Both the position numbers and the translations under genes were made by a program. Shown one piece after another: positions 1 to 10,610 of a DNA stretch of 64,000 nt. The notes beneath the pieces are model-generated. The model saw only the letters and a program-made list of their open reading frames with translations. It was not told the DNA's origin and ran no database searches. Source of the stretch: Anthoceros angustus (lineage: Eukaryota > Streptophyta > Anthocerotopsida > Anthocerotales > Anthocerotaceae); the NCBI GenBank assembly GCA_010909165.1, contig MU008164.1, positions 1,674,001-1,738,000 of the forward strand, read 5' to 3'. The first letter of the stretch is position 1, and each line of letters starts with the position of its first letter.

Positions 1-1409
1 GTCCATTGAATTGTTTGTACCTCATGCCATTCCAGAAAATATCTTGAGTTGATATAGTCAAGGCATATTTCCAATTAACACGCAAAACTAGCAGTTCCAG
101 ACAGGATTAAGAATGCAGCTTTCAAGAAAAATGCATCGAAACAGGCCCACGGATACAGTTGGCAGGCACTGATCAGGGAGCCAAACACCCCAATGAAGGC
201 CAGGAACTCAATCCTGTCATTAGTTTTGACCAGAAACTCCTGCACAGACTAGATCACCGTCAGTGGACAGTAATCACGTATGCCACTGCCAGCAACATGC
301 CAAAGGATCGTTATTGACAGCAGACAACAGACCTCGCTGACATTGGTGAAACCATACAGTGTTGCACCCGCAAGCATTAGCATATCTCCAAGAAGAGGAT
401 TGCTTCCTCCTGTGCAAACAGAAGCACGCGGGAATCAACAGAAGCCATATACCACGGCTACAGAAACAGAAAGTCTGCAATGCTGAAAACGATGAAGAAT
501 AGCAGCAATCCTGCAAGTACTAGTTGGTGAAAATAGTACATACCAGATCGATCAGCAGCATGTACATCAGAGACAACTAAAAGAACCAGGCCCGTGACAC
601 ACAAAGCAATGCCAACCAAGTGGCTGGGTAGGTACTTTGTTTTCAGCAGCAGCCATGTCAAAAATATGACACAAGGAATGGTCCAGCAATCCAGCAGCAT
701 AATACTCGTGATAGATGTGTATTGATAGGCGTACACCCCTGTGATGGCAAGAAAGAAAGAAAGATGAATGAGCCACAAACCATTACTCTCTCATCTGGAA
801 GAAAGTCCAAATTTGAGTAGTTATGACAAGCAGAATGAACAAAGACAGACCCAGATAGTTGGCCTCCACATCGATAAAGGCCAGGAGCAAGTAGACATAC
901 CACGGCACCTGCAAGGCGCAAGCCACTGTCAAAACCAAAAAGCTCAAAGCCGACCGTCCCACCCACCAGCGACGAGTTGCCAACCCAAAAAAGGGTGCAA
1001 ATGCATCAGGTTTAGAATTCAAGACAACATGACAGAACCAGACCCGAACTACAAATGTACAAGCAGGAAAACCTGACATCTGTTCGGGCGTCGTAGAACA
1101 ATAGACCCGTAGACAATTGCAAGGAGGAGGTACACAAACACGCATTGGAAAACAGGGGCATTAATACCTGCAAAACACCGAAAGTAAACGAGTTCAATCA
1201 TCGATCATGAAACCAGCACTCTGCACGACCTCGCTTTTCCTACAGTCACGCACGGGATCGAAAGCATGAGCAGGTACGCAGCACGAATCGCGTGATGGCA
1301 TACCTTGGCGAGCCAATTCTGAGGTGGAGAAGGCAGCGCCAGTGAGCAGCAGTGAGATGAACTGGCCTAACCCCAGCGCCAGGAGCGTGCGCCCATGGGT
1401 TAGCTCCAT
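1..1409 (-). CDS. SLC35F1/F2-like (DUF914) membrane transporter, 3' end outside window
   Basis: Multi-pass membrane protein of the drug/metabolite transporter superfamily, solute carrier family 35 member F type; the substrate in plants is not established. Six exons read in phase: 1409-1304, 1167-1073, 908-851, 738-544, 409-333 and 239 to about 173, all with GT..AG borders. The protein starts at ATG 1409, the first Met after an in-frame stop. Diagnostic stretches are ALGLGQFISLLLTGAAFSTS, FIDVEANYL, YQYTSITSIMLLDCWTIPCV, SDVHAADRSGGSNPLLGD and LAGATLYGFTNVSE. About 190 residues are visible, roughly half of the usual length, and the rest lies left of position 1. Introns are about 60-140 bp. No frameshift or stop is seen. 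The family call is firm; the transported substrate is unknown. Confidence 0.85.
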
Positions 1410-1734
1410 GCTTACTCGACGGCTCAGCCCTCAGTCGCTCCCATCCATCGCAGGATACGGGACCTTGCCATGGGTTTCACATTGAAAATGCTTTTACGTC
1501 TCTCGAAGTCCTCCAGAATCGAACCGGATACAGTACTGTATGCAACTGAAAATTCTCCCTCGTATTATTAGCTTTCGTGAAAAGAGAGCGAATCAGGTAG
1601 CGTGATGCCACCAGGGTCAAGCTGATCAACTATCTGCAACGTTTTGCGTGCTTCTCCGACATCATGTTACACACCATGTCTTGCAGGATGGCAGTTTGCG
1701 TGTTGCTTAGGGTTTAGGGTTTACAATACGACAA
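1410..1734. promoter_or_regulatory. Promoter region of the transporter gene, with a telo-box
   Basis: This gene-free stretch separates the transporter start from the glucosidase stop. At 1707-1723 it holds two consecutive plant-telomere-type units, TTAGGGTTTAGGGTTTA. Such short interstitial telo-boxes (AAACCCTA on the other strand) are known promoter elements of plant housekeeping and growth genes. The motif lies about 300 bp upstream of the transporter start and just past the glucosidase stop, so a role for the transporter promoter is inference. No clear TATA box was seen. Confidence 0.4.
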
Positions 1735-4700
1735 TCAAGCAGATGACCAGCTGATGTCGAGATTCTCGCCCATGGACAAGTGAAGCCCGGTTATGTCTGC
1801 GCGCAAACGGGAGGGATCATGGGATACTCGCACCTGTGAGGATGGGGCAGCATTGTTGATCAAGACATTCGTGGGCAGGGTTGAAACTCCCAAGAGTACC
1901 ACATTCTGCAGCACCAGCTCCTGGTCAGTAGCATAGGCCCCGGTGGCTCCTACTCTGGCTTGCAGGAAGCCTTGGGTTGGAGATAAGGTGGCAGTGTAGG
2001 CAACCATGGTGGATTTCCCTGGGGTGAGTTTCATCTCTGTCTCATTGTCGTCGTCGAGGAACAGTTGCCCTCTGGCACCTTGAGACTCTGATGTTGTTGC
2101 CTCCAATGAGAAGGCGACAAGCAGTGAAAAAGGAGTCTTGCGGGAGAGGGTGGTGGTCAGCCTGCTTTCTTGCATGGGGACAATGGCGCCTTCGTGGACA
2201 TGGACGTTCACGACTTCTAGAGCAGCTGGCAGTGTCTGATACGAGCCTTTGGAGCCGGTGACATGTGAGGAATCGAATAGATTGTACCAAGTCCCCTTTG
2301 GAAAGTAGGCGTTTACAGATGAGGCCCCTGCTGCCAGAACTGGTGAAACCAAAATACAGGATCCCAGCAAAAATTGCTCAGAAATGGCCAGAGACTCTGG
2401 ATCTTCAACGAACTCAAAGAAGAGAGGTCTGGCAATAGGATGGCCCTTGACATGAGCTTCGTGAGCCAAAGTGTAGAGGAAAGGTAGCAGGCGGTACCGA
2501 AGACCGAGGGCAGTCCGAGCAGACGCGGCCACCGTTTTCCAGAGGTAGAGTTCCTGGTAACTGCTGTCGATATGCGAATGGTTTCTAGCGAAGGGATAGA
2601 ATGCACCCAGCTGAATCCACCGATTCATCAGCTCTTCCCCAGCATCTCCCATAAAACCACCAATGTCTGCACCCACCATGAGGATGCCGAACATCCCGGA
2701 GCCCAGGATTCCTACGACAGAGTAAGCCAGATCGTGGAAGGATGATGCGTTGTCGCCTGTCCAGTGGGCGGCATACTTCCCAGACCCGACAAAAGTTGAT
2801 CGAGAAAGGATGAAAGGGCGCTTCCCGAGTACTGTTCGCAGGGCCTTCTCAGTCATTATGGCCTCACACAGACCATACAGGTTATGGGCGTCGTACTCCA
2901 GAACGCCATTGAAGTGCCGGGCACTGGTTGCAATGGTGTACATTCCCAGATTTCTCCTGGTGCCTCCGTCATTGATGCTGTAGGGAGGATTGTCCCAGCG
3001 TGATGGGTTCTCAGAAGCGCAACTCAAGCAAGGTGTCGTCGGGGAGCCCTTGTCAGGGCAAACCTGGTTCACAGGATAGGTGCACGTCAGGCCGGTGGAA
3101 AAATTTGATGCCTCGTTCATATCAATCCACAAACCATCGAAGGGCACTTTGTCATGGAAGTCCGAAATTTCTCTCGTCCAATACGAGGCTGTGGTAGGAT
3201 CCAGAAAGTCTGGAAAGTTGACAGGCCCCGGCCAAACTTGTCCAAGGTAGTTGTCACCATTGACATCCTTGATATAAATGTCAGCCTCAAGACCTCTGTC
3301 ATAAGATGGGTAGTTGTCAACCGCATTGATGCCTGCACAACATTGATTGTGCAAGGTGTGAGTTCAACTTTCACACGAAGTCCTGAAAGTGACAACTTCG
3401 GAACTTTGCATTCACGAGTTTCGTGTAGGTAGTTTGGCAGTTCTGGGTGAAGGGAGCTTACCAGGGTCCACGATCATGACATATTTCTTCCCGTCTGCAT
3501 GCAGCTCATCAGCAAATTTCCGGAGCCTATCCGCTGGAAAATTGACAGGATCGAATGTGAAGTCTCTACAGCTGTCCATGTAGTCTATGTCCGACCACAT
3601 CACGTCGAGCGGAATATTTGCTTCCTTGTACCCGGAGACCACTCTCTCCAATTCATCCACGTTTTTGTAGCCCCACCTACACTGATGGTAACCTACACAG
3701 TCAAGGATGTGTAGTTTCACAAAACAGGTGGACATGCCGAGGACACCACGTTGCTGCGAACAGTAAGTAACAGCGTCGAGAACACACAGCAAGTGCCTGC
3801 AAACAGGGGAAGTGGGACCTTACCAAAAGACCAGTACGGCATGGGCGCAGGCCTTCCTACGAGTTGGGTGTACTGTGACACCACTGACAAGGGAGAGCCA
3901 CCCCCAAAAAAGTAGAAATCCAGTACCCCTCCAACAACTCGGTAGGTCAGGCAGTGGGATGAGTAGGAGACATCCATGCCATTACTGTTTAGGAGAAGCA
4001 CACCATGAGTGGCACCACCTCGTCTTACATCCATGTAGAAGGGAAAGGCACCATACAAGTTCACGTCGGTGGATAGGCTGGGAATATCTGCGGCCCATAG
4101 TGTGTAAGTCTCCCCTTGCGCTAGCCTCAAGCCTTTGGACCGTGTGCTCTCACCCAACCCATACAAGGATGCATCATGGGGAATCTGAGTCGATATCTCC
4201 AAGTACTGATCCTTGAACACCAAGCTGGCAGAAGCATGGTCACCCTTGGCTGTGTTGAAAAGGACCTCACCAGTGCCTTTCCTACTCACTGTGAAGCTGA
4301 AAGGATCCAGGCTGTACGAGAAATCCAAGCTCCGGGAAGAGAAGTTCTCTTCTCCTGACTCCCCATCACCACCACTCCGGGGTATGAGCTCTTCCGGAAT
4401 TTCCCATCGTTCCTTACTGCTATCGGTGATTTTCACATGGACCCTGTCAGGAGTTTCGTACCTGAGCAAAGAGCTGGTGTTAGACCAGCCACTTCCCGTC
4501 CCACACACGATAAGATGCTTCAACCGACAGGTCTGGAGCAGACAGGCAGATAGACAGACCTCACGGTCAGCAGCAGGTCCGTTAAATCCTGTCCATACGT
4601 CTGGGTCCCTCGGATGAGCTTCAAGTTCGCAACAATGCAACTACCATCTCCAGTTTCCGAAACAGACGTGACCCGGTACCCATAACCCACTACATAATTT

Positions 4701-5087
4701 GCAAGGGAAAAGCCCAGGTGCAGCAAATCAGGAACATTTGACGATGAAGAGGGAAGCAAAGGAAAGAATGTTGACACCCTTCCTACCATTCGCGTCGATG
4801 GGCGGCTCAAATTGCGGCGTTTCAGCCTCTGCCTCCGAGCTCCCGCTGCCCGGAAGAGAGAGCGTGAGCGCCGAGCTGCCAGCCAAGAGCTGTCTCCTGC
4901 TCACAGTGCACGCCATGGGTCCCTGGCTGTCTTCCACAGAAGCACTTGCCTCGCAAACCGAGCCTCTGCGTGATATGGAAGAAGCCTGCACTGCCAGGCT
5001 CCGAGAACCGGCAGCTGCACTGGCCTTGCAATGAGATGGCAATGTGGGCCTGCTGGGGCAGCAAGCGCAGGAGGCTCTGAACGCCAT
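1735..5087 (-). CDS. GH31 alpha-glucosidase (acid maltase type), complete, 5 exons
   Basis: Exo-acting glucosidase releasing glucose (or xylose, in the related alpha-xylosidases) from non-reducing ends, probably secreted to the wall or vacuole. Exons join in phase: 5087-4787, 4689-4560, 4461-3824, 3692-3462 and 3332-1735, giving 965 codons. A second ATG at 4916 gives 908 residues, close to the usual plant length of about 900, and starts [20 protein letters not shown], which looks like a signal peptide. I prefer 4916. Counting from it, WSDIDYMD is near 332-339, the nucleophile motif [10 protein letters not shown] puts Asp near 447, and HWTGDN puts the acid/base Asp near 570. The N-terminal VGYGYRV motif is created across intron 1. 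Introns are 98-131 bp. No stop or frameshift. It shares a divergent promoter with the C2 gene. Confidence 0.92.
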
Positions 5088-5469
5088 GGCTGGCAAGTGC
5101 AGGCTTCTTTTCCCCGCAGCCTGTGGAAGAAGGCAGCGGCCAGCTAGCCAGCCAGGAGTGTGAGGTGAGGTGAGGAACTTTTTGTTAGCATGAACCTAGG
5201 TGGATCAGAATTCGGAGGCTCTGATCATTCCAGACACACATTTGATGGGCAGTTGATGAAAGAGAAACATTTGCAGATGCGGTGAAGATGGAAAGGAGCC
5301 CAGCGCGCGCTCTCCCTTCGGCTGCTGCGCTTGAGGTGGGCTCGGGCCTAACGGAACTGTTAGACGGAGCGACCTTGGTTGGAATTCAAAGAAGCAGGAT
5401 GCAGGCGGTGGTGGTGAAAGGCAGACCGTTGCGGGACATCAGAGGAGGAATCGATGCATTGGGCTGGCG
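5088..5469. promoter_or_regulatory. Divergent intergenic region between the glucosidase and C2-protein genes
   Basis: Only about 0.4-0.55 kb separates the two divergent start codons (4916 or 5087 minus; 5470 plus), so both promoters must lie here. A short GTGAG-rich repeat is visible near 5159-5175. No TATA box or other motif is convincing, and no further gene was recognised. A shared bidirectional promoter is inference from spacing alone. Confidence 0.4.
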
Positions 5470-6810
5470 ATGGGGGACCCGGGAGACGGAGACGATGGCC
5501 TGGGAGAGGTGGAGGGCTGGCGCGCGGCGCAGGCAGGGCATCAGGAATGGCACCAGGAAGGGCATCACAGGGCTGCGCTGGGGCATCACAGGAGTGGGAA
5601 TGCGGGCGGGAACGCACCTGGGCCTGGAACCTCGGCCTCGGACTCAGCGTGGCATTCCCTGGTGCAGCAGGGCGGGCATCTGGTGGTCACCATCCTGTCG
5701 GCGCAGGGCTTGAAGGACGTGTGCATGTTCGGGAAGATGAGCCCGTACGCCGTGGCCTGGATCGAGCCGCAGGAGAAGCAGGCCACCCCGGCGGCCCGCA
5801 ACGCCGGCAAGACACCCTCCTGGGTCGCCAAGCTCTGCCTCCGCCTGCAACCGCACCATGTCCAGGCCCACGCCAGGGACCATGCCCATTCCCACGCCCA
5901 TTCTCACTCCAACTCCCACTCCCTGTCCATCCAGATCTTCAACGGGGATGGCGCCGACGCCGTCCTCATCGGCGGGGTGAGCATTCCGTTGCAGGACATC
6001 GTGCGCAGCAGGGCGGCTGTGGAGGGGGAGGAGTTCCTCTCCTGCCAGCTGCTGCGACCGTCGGGGAGGATCCAGGGGGTGGTGAACCTGTCGGTGCAGT
6101 TGCTGCCTGTGCACGACGGCCATAGCCAGGGCCCTGCGCAAGGCCAGGGCCAGCTTTGCTCCGTGAGGGAAGAGCCGGAGCAGGAACAGGAGGAGGAGGA
6201 GGAGCGGGATGGTGGGCAGGAGCCAGCAGCAGCCTGCACCAGTAACCCTAGCTCTCCCCGGGGCCAAATCCAGCAGCACCAGCAGCAGATGCAGCAGTTA
6301 CAGCAACAGATACAGCAGCACCAGCATCAGATTGAGCACATCCAACAGACCCAACGGCAGCAGGTGCTGGAGCACTCGGATTCCCGGCACCGGCTCGACA
6401 CCTCTCCGGCCTCCTCCAGTGGGGATCAGGACGGGCAACACGGGGACGATGCATGGGGGGAGCAGCAACAGCATCAGCACCACCGAGGGCTCAGACCTGA
6501 AGGAGACGCGGAATCGAGGCACCCAAGGAGGAGGATGTCTGGGCACTTCTCAGAGGTTGCTCCGGATGCCCTGAACCTGGCCAACATGTGCGAGCAAGGT
6601 CACGCTCCTCTTCCCGACGGCGCAGCACCGGCGGCGTTGGCGACTGGACCGGCCTTCGATTCTGCTGGCTCTGGGGACCCCACGGGCCTAGGGGTTGGCG
6701 TTGGCGTCACAGGTGGCTCCCTCGGGGCTGCTGTTTTGGTGGAGGTGGTGATGGCAGACATGGCAGGCGCCTTGTCTGGAGGTGACGGGTCCATCGGCCA
6801 TCTCTTCTGA
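5470..6810 (+). CDS. C2-domain protein (SRC2/BAP-like) with His-rich insert and Gln-rich segment
   Basis: Single-exon gene of 446 codons. The start at 5470 has G at -3 and +4. A low-complexity Gly/His N-terminus (1-66) is followed by a C2 domain at about 68-212: GGHLVVTILSAQGLKDV, then MFGKMSPYAVAWIEP, SWVAKLCLRL, LSIQIFNGDG and VLIGGVSIPLQDIV. These are the strand motifs of the small plant C2 proteins SRC2 and BAP, which bind membranes and act in stress signalling. A His/Ser/Ala run (HAHSHAHSHS, about 138-150) sits in the loop before LSIQIF and may bind metal. Residues about 265-300 form a Gln-rich probable coiled coil (QQMQQLQQQIQQHQHQIEH). The tail is Gly-rich, as in SRC2. The family usually has fewer acidic Ca ligands than synaptotagmin-type C2; I cannot judge Ca binding here. 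Confidence 0.78.
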   Translation: MGDPGDGDDGLGEVEGWRAAQAGHQEWHQEGHHRAALGHHRSGNAGGNAPGPGTSASDSAWHSLVQQGGHLVVTILSAQGLKDVCMFGKMSPYAVAWIEPQEKQATPAARNAGKTPSWVAKLCLRLQPHHVQAHARDHAHSHAHSHSNSHSLSIQIFNGDGADAVLIGGVSIPLQDIVRSRAAVEGEEFLSCQLLRPSGRIQGVVNLSVQLLPVHDGHSQGPAQGQGQLCSVREEPEQEQEEEEERDGGQEPAAACTSNPSSPRGQIQQHQQQMQQLQQQIQQHQHQIEHIQQTQRQQVLEHSDSRHRLDTSPASSSGDQDGQHGDDAWGEQQQHQHHRGLRPEGDAESRHPRRRMSGHFSEVAPDALNLANMCEQGHAPLPDGAAPAALATGPAFDSAGSGDPTGLGVGVGVTGGSLGAAVLVEVVMADMAGALSGGDGSIGHLF

Positions 6811-7345
6811 CTTGAGGCCTTCCTCTTCGTTTCTTCTTCACCAATCCCATCCAATTCTTCTTCTTCGTCTGTCAAAAGTCGGACAGAAGATGGAATTGCT
6901 GCAGATGCGTCCTTCTCTTGTGCATCACCCACCAAAATGCGCTACCTTGTGGCCGGTAAATCTCCCTTGAAGTTTGAAGGCCAGGCATGGACGGTGTTCA
7001 TCCAACAAGCATCCACCCGGAAGGAATAGCATCCGGGAAATTACGAGACACATTGTTTATTGTTGCAACTTTACAGAAGCGGTTTTGCCCACTCGCAAGA
7101 ATCAGCACATACGAATGACTCGATCACCCACTGCAGTAGCCTACATGTTCAAAATTTCCTTCCAGCCGGGAAAGTGTTGTGAACAAAAAAGCGCCGATGA
7201 AGAGCGTCTAGCAAACAGCAGACCTAACACGCTGCTGCCTCAGCTTCTTGGACCAGCACGAAAACAGCAACAACAAGTTAGCTGTTTCCGAATCGCTGAC
7301 ATGAGTGTAGCTCAAGGTAGTACATATCTCATGCAGAGTAGAGGC
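6811..7345. other. Intergenic region, 3' ends of convergent genes
   Basis: The C2 gene (plus) and the GH17 gene (minus) converge here, so this should hold both 3' untranslated regions. A pyrimidine-rich run (CTTCCTCTTCGTTTCTTCTTC) lies near 6818-6840. I see no further gene, repeat or RNA. Confidence 0.5.
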
Positions 7346-9144
7346 TTAGAAGTGGAGTAGGGAAGATAGCACAGCCGACATGGCAAGACAGCAGAGTATC
7401 GTCCATGCAAGGTCCCTGCCAGGGCCTCCTCCGATTGCATTGTTGCGAGAATTCGCAGGTTTGCTGCAAGACCCAACAAGGTGAAGCAAAGGGCTGGTCA
7501 GAAAAGAAGGAACATCCGGGGGAACTCGAACAGAAGGAAGGAAGCGTATGTGGAGCAAGAGTGGCTTACCTTCCGGGGTATGTACAGCTACCATAACCTG
7601 CAGCCAAAGAGCAAGGGGGCAGACATAAGACAGTGACTTCAGCAATTGGTTGTGCAGAGCATGCTAACAGATAGAGGAGAGAGCAAACATGGAAGGTGGG
7701 TGGGTGAGCTTCGTCCTCTTACTGGGATCCTGGTAGGTGATGGTGGCAGTACCCCCAAAGTCACAGGTGCCAGGAGCGTTGTCGAACATCTGGTAGTAGC
7801 TGTTGTAGGCCCAGGAGGCATGGCTGGCCACAGTGTTGGGCAGGAAGCATTTCCCACTCGGCTGAATCTGCTTGCACCCAGCAACGGCGATCCCGCAAGC
7901 ATAGTCCAAACCGAGCTGCAGGGCGGTGCCGCTCACACCAGACTTGGCAATGCACCAGGAGGTGGCGGAAGCGTTGGGGAGCAGCCCACTTCCGGACCAG
8001 TCCAGGGCATAGACAGCCGTCTTGTTAGGATAGTAGAGCCCCCAGTTCCTGGCAGACGTAGGGCCGGGCAAGGCATTCTCATTGAAAAGCTCGTAGATCA
8101 TGACCCCAATGTCCACCCCAGGCTTCTTGGGCGTCCCCGTCTGGTTGAGCAGCCGAAGAACCAGATTCTGGTTGTAGGTCTGCGCATTCCCCACAGTGAT
8201 CCCCGTCTCCGCCGTGTCCCCCACAGACGGCCACCCCGTGGCCGCCACCACCACCGGGACGTCGGAATAGTTGGCCGCCTCCATGGCATAGTAGAAAGCA
8301 TCCACCACAGCGTCGAACTCGTTGTAGTAGTGCAGCCCGGTGTTGGGATCGATGGTGCCCACATTGGGCCGGAACAGGGCGTAGTCCAGCGAGATCACAC
8401 TGCTGTGCTGGTAGTCGTTGCTGGGGTAGAGATTGAGCATGAGGTAAGAGCCCGTGGAGTCCAGAAACTGCAGCAGGGGAAGCACGAAGGTCTGCAGCAG
8501 GGACTGGTTGAAGCGCGCGTCGTAGGGCGGGAAGGAAGTGCCCAACACCGAGACTGCGTGGGGAGTAGAGATCTTCACCGCCCCGTCCAGCTTCGCCGCC
8601 TGCAAAGCCGCGTGCAGGTTGGCCATGGCCGGCACCAGGTACGGCGCCACCAGGGCCGACTGGTCCTGCGTCAGCACCTCATTCCCCACCGTGATCCCGC
8701 TGATGTTCACCGCCGGGACGTAGGCCAGCACGTTGTTCTTCACCCACGCCTGCGCTGTGGTGTTGCTCACCGCGATGCCCAGAATCTCCTGGTCCTGTAC
8801 TGCGATCCAGAGCAGGATGTCGGACCCCCCGAACGCCTGGATCACGGCAGCGTCCGAGTTGTATATCCGGCAGTAGCCGACCCCCAAACCCTTGAGCAAA
8901 GCCACTGCATCTGCCGGTACCGGCAGGTTGTCTCCCCTCGTCCCGTAATTCACACCCACAAATGCCCCTGCACCAATGCAATGCACAATGCACCATGCAA
9001 TGCAGTCCATCAGCCTTCTCCCTGGCGGGGATTAACCACAACCACAATCACCCAAACCCAAACCCAACCTGCTAGGCCGCCTGACTGCAGCAGCCACAGA
9101 ACCAGCAAGGCCAAGCTCGCCCAGACGCCCCGCCTCCCCACCAT
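7346..9144 (-). CDS. GPI-anchored GH17 beta-1,3-glucanase-like protein with X8/CBM43 module
   Basis: Four exons join in phase: 9144-9069, 8967-7723, 7597-7570 and 7463-7346, giving 488 residues. Order: signal peptide 1-26 (MVGRRGVWASLALLVLWLLQ), GH17 barrel from GVNYG (about 30-34), X8 module (SWCIAK to SYGSCTYPG), Ser/Gly-rich linker, and hydrophobic C-terminal tail (LAWTILCCLAMSAVLSSLLHF) typical of a GPI signal. The tiny 28-bp third exon encodes the conserved YGSC part of X8, as is common in this family. The acid/base Glu is present (ITVGNEV, E122). The nucleophile motif, normally (S/T)E(S/T)GWPS, reads AATGWPS, so the Glu is Ala268. The protein would sit at the plasma membrane or plasmodesmata and bind callose; it may not cleave it. 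An ATG at 9010 also opens the long second exon but gives a poor signal peptide. Confidence 0.9.
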
Positions 9145-9189
9145 CCCTTCCTCCTTCCCCCAATCCCGCTGCTCCAAATGCTGCTCCTT

Positions 9190-9305
9190 GCGTTGTTGCT
9201 GCTGCTGCTGCTGCTGCTGTAAATGCGAATGTTGTAGTTCCTGCACATGCAAATGCTGTTGTTGCAGCAAATGCGAATGCAAATGCAAATGTTGCTGCTG
9301 CGAAT
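9190..9305. repeat. CAG/CTG microsatellite and ATGCGAATGCAA-type repeat in probable 5' UTR
   Basis: A pure CTG run (nine units, 9193-9219 on the plus strand) is followed by several copies of AAATGCGAATG / AAATGCAAATG to 9305. It lies just upstream of the GH17 start codon, so on the transcribed strand it would be a CAG-rich leader. The minus frame is open here (a Gln run) and runs into the GH17 start, but it has no domain, so I read it as 5' UTR. Confidence 0.7.
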
Positions 9306-10610
9306 GCAGAAACCTCAAGCTCCTGGCAGCAGCAGCAGCAGCGACGAGCATTCCTTCATCGCCAGCTCGGCCGTCGGCATTGCCAGGGCCGGGATGCGAC
9401 CGCCCGGGCGCTGCAGGGCCGCCAACGGGCCGATCGCGGAGGGAGGATTTCACGCCCCACAAATTTTCACCGCCCAGCTGCCTCGCCCAGAGGACACACA
9501 AGCCGGCGGGCGGCTCGCTGCCGCTGCTGGCCGGGGAGACGTCTCGAGGTAAAAGCAGCTCATGAGTGGGGTGAAAACGTTGGCGTCCTGGGATTGCGTG
9601 CGGGGAAATCAGGGGGTAAGATGGCATCGTACGGTCTGGAGGCTGGGTAACTTCCGGGTCCGGGCCGGGGTTATCACGCCTAATTCGAAATTTTAAACGG
9701 GGAACAAGGCGGGGCCACGTGGAGGGGGCGGTGTGGCGGCAGGGCTTAGATGCGCACCGCGACATGCGGAGGGGACGTGCCGGGGAAAGGGACGCTTAAG
9801 TCCGGGTGCTTCATGGGCGCCGCCTCGGACACTGTGCGGGCCGCATCCTGCCTTCCGCGAGGCTTCGTGATTTGTGGTTTATTTTACTGTTTTATGGGAT
9901 AATGCGGACTGCGACTGCGACTGTGGCTGTGGGGGGAAATTCGTCTGGCAAACATGCCGTTTGGAGTGCACGGAGGAGCAAATAGACAAGGCGTCCCTGT
10001 CCAGAAGATTCCAGAGGCGGGTGTTTTGCGTTTTACGTTACATTGCGTATTATATACAGGGGGCTGGAGCTGCTGTGCACCCATGATGCTGGGCGATACA
10101 GGCAGATCTAGGAGGGCCCCGTTCTGGGCTTCCCTGTGCCCAGAGCCCAGTGCCCAGTGCCCTGTGGGGCCTGTCACAGGTGAGTGGGTTACATGAATAT
10201 GCTATATGTTTGTGGAAGCTCCCCAGCGCCTCAATGCAATTGGCTGTCAAAAATCTTGTTCCTCTTGTGTTTTGTGGGGTTATTACATATATGTATCTTC
10301 ATGGTCGGCTCTCATGAAGGAGGTGGCATCCGGACATGAATTCATTGGAACCTCACATTTGCAGTCGGGAGTCCTTCGGACACATCACGGCCAAGCTATA
10401 GTGCCGCCTATTGTAAAGAATCGTGCCCTGGTCTTCGTAGTTGTGGGGCATTTTGTTGTTAGAGTGCTACGGGGAGTCTCCTAATGAAATCCTTGTGCGC
10501 GACTTCCATGTACACTATGAAATACCTATGAAGTCTTCGGATTCGCCTAGAAAACAGATGAAGCCTTTACAATCCTATGTTTTCCAAAGGACCGGAAATT
10601 ATGTAGCATG
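9306..10610. other. Gene-free region, GC-rich then mixed
   Basis: The GC-rich part to about 9.85 kb is the likely promoter of the GH17 gene. The remainder to 10.6 kb shows only short frames with no recognisable protein. A short CTGCGACTGCGACTGTGG repeat lies at 9907-9928. Nothing else supportable was seen. Confidence 0.4.

Noticed and set aside
1707-1723. Telomere or chromosome end
   Set aside because: Only about two TTTAGGG units, placed between ordinary genes. A telo-box or chance interstitial copy is enough.
5644-6279. Large minus-strand open frame opposite the C2 gene
   Set aside because: Shadow of a GC-rich coding exon; it has no recognisable protein and starts inside the C2 gene.
7646-9565. 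639-codon plus-strand open frame across the GH17 gene
   Set aside because: Antisense shadow of a GC-rich exon; the minus strand has the real, spliced GH17 protein.
9145-9765. Long minus-strand open frame upstream of the GH17 start, with a Gln run
   Set aside because: It has no domain, is built from CAG and ATGCGAATG repeats, and opens into the GH17 signal peptide. A 5' UTR explains it better.
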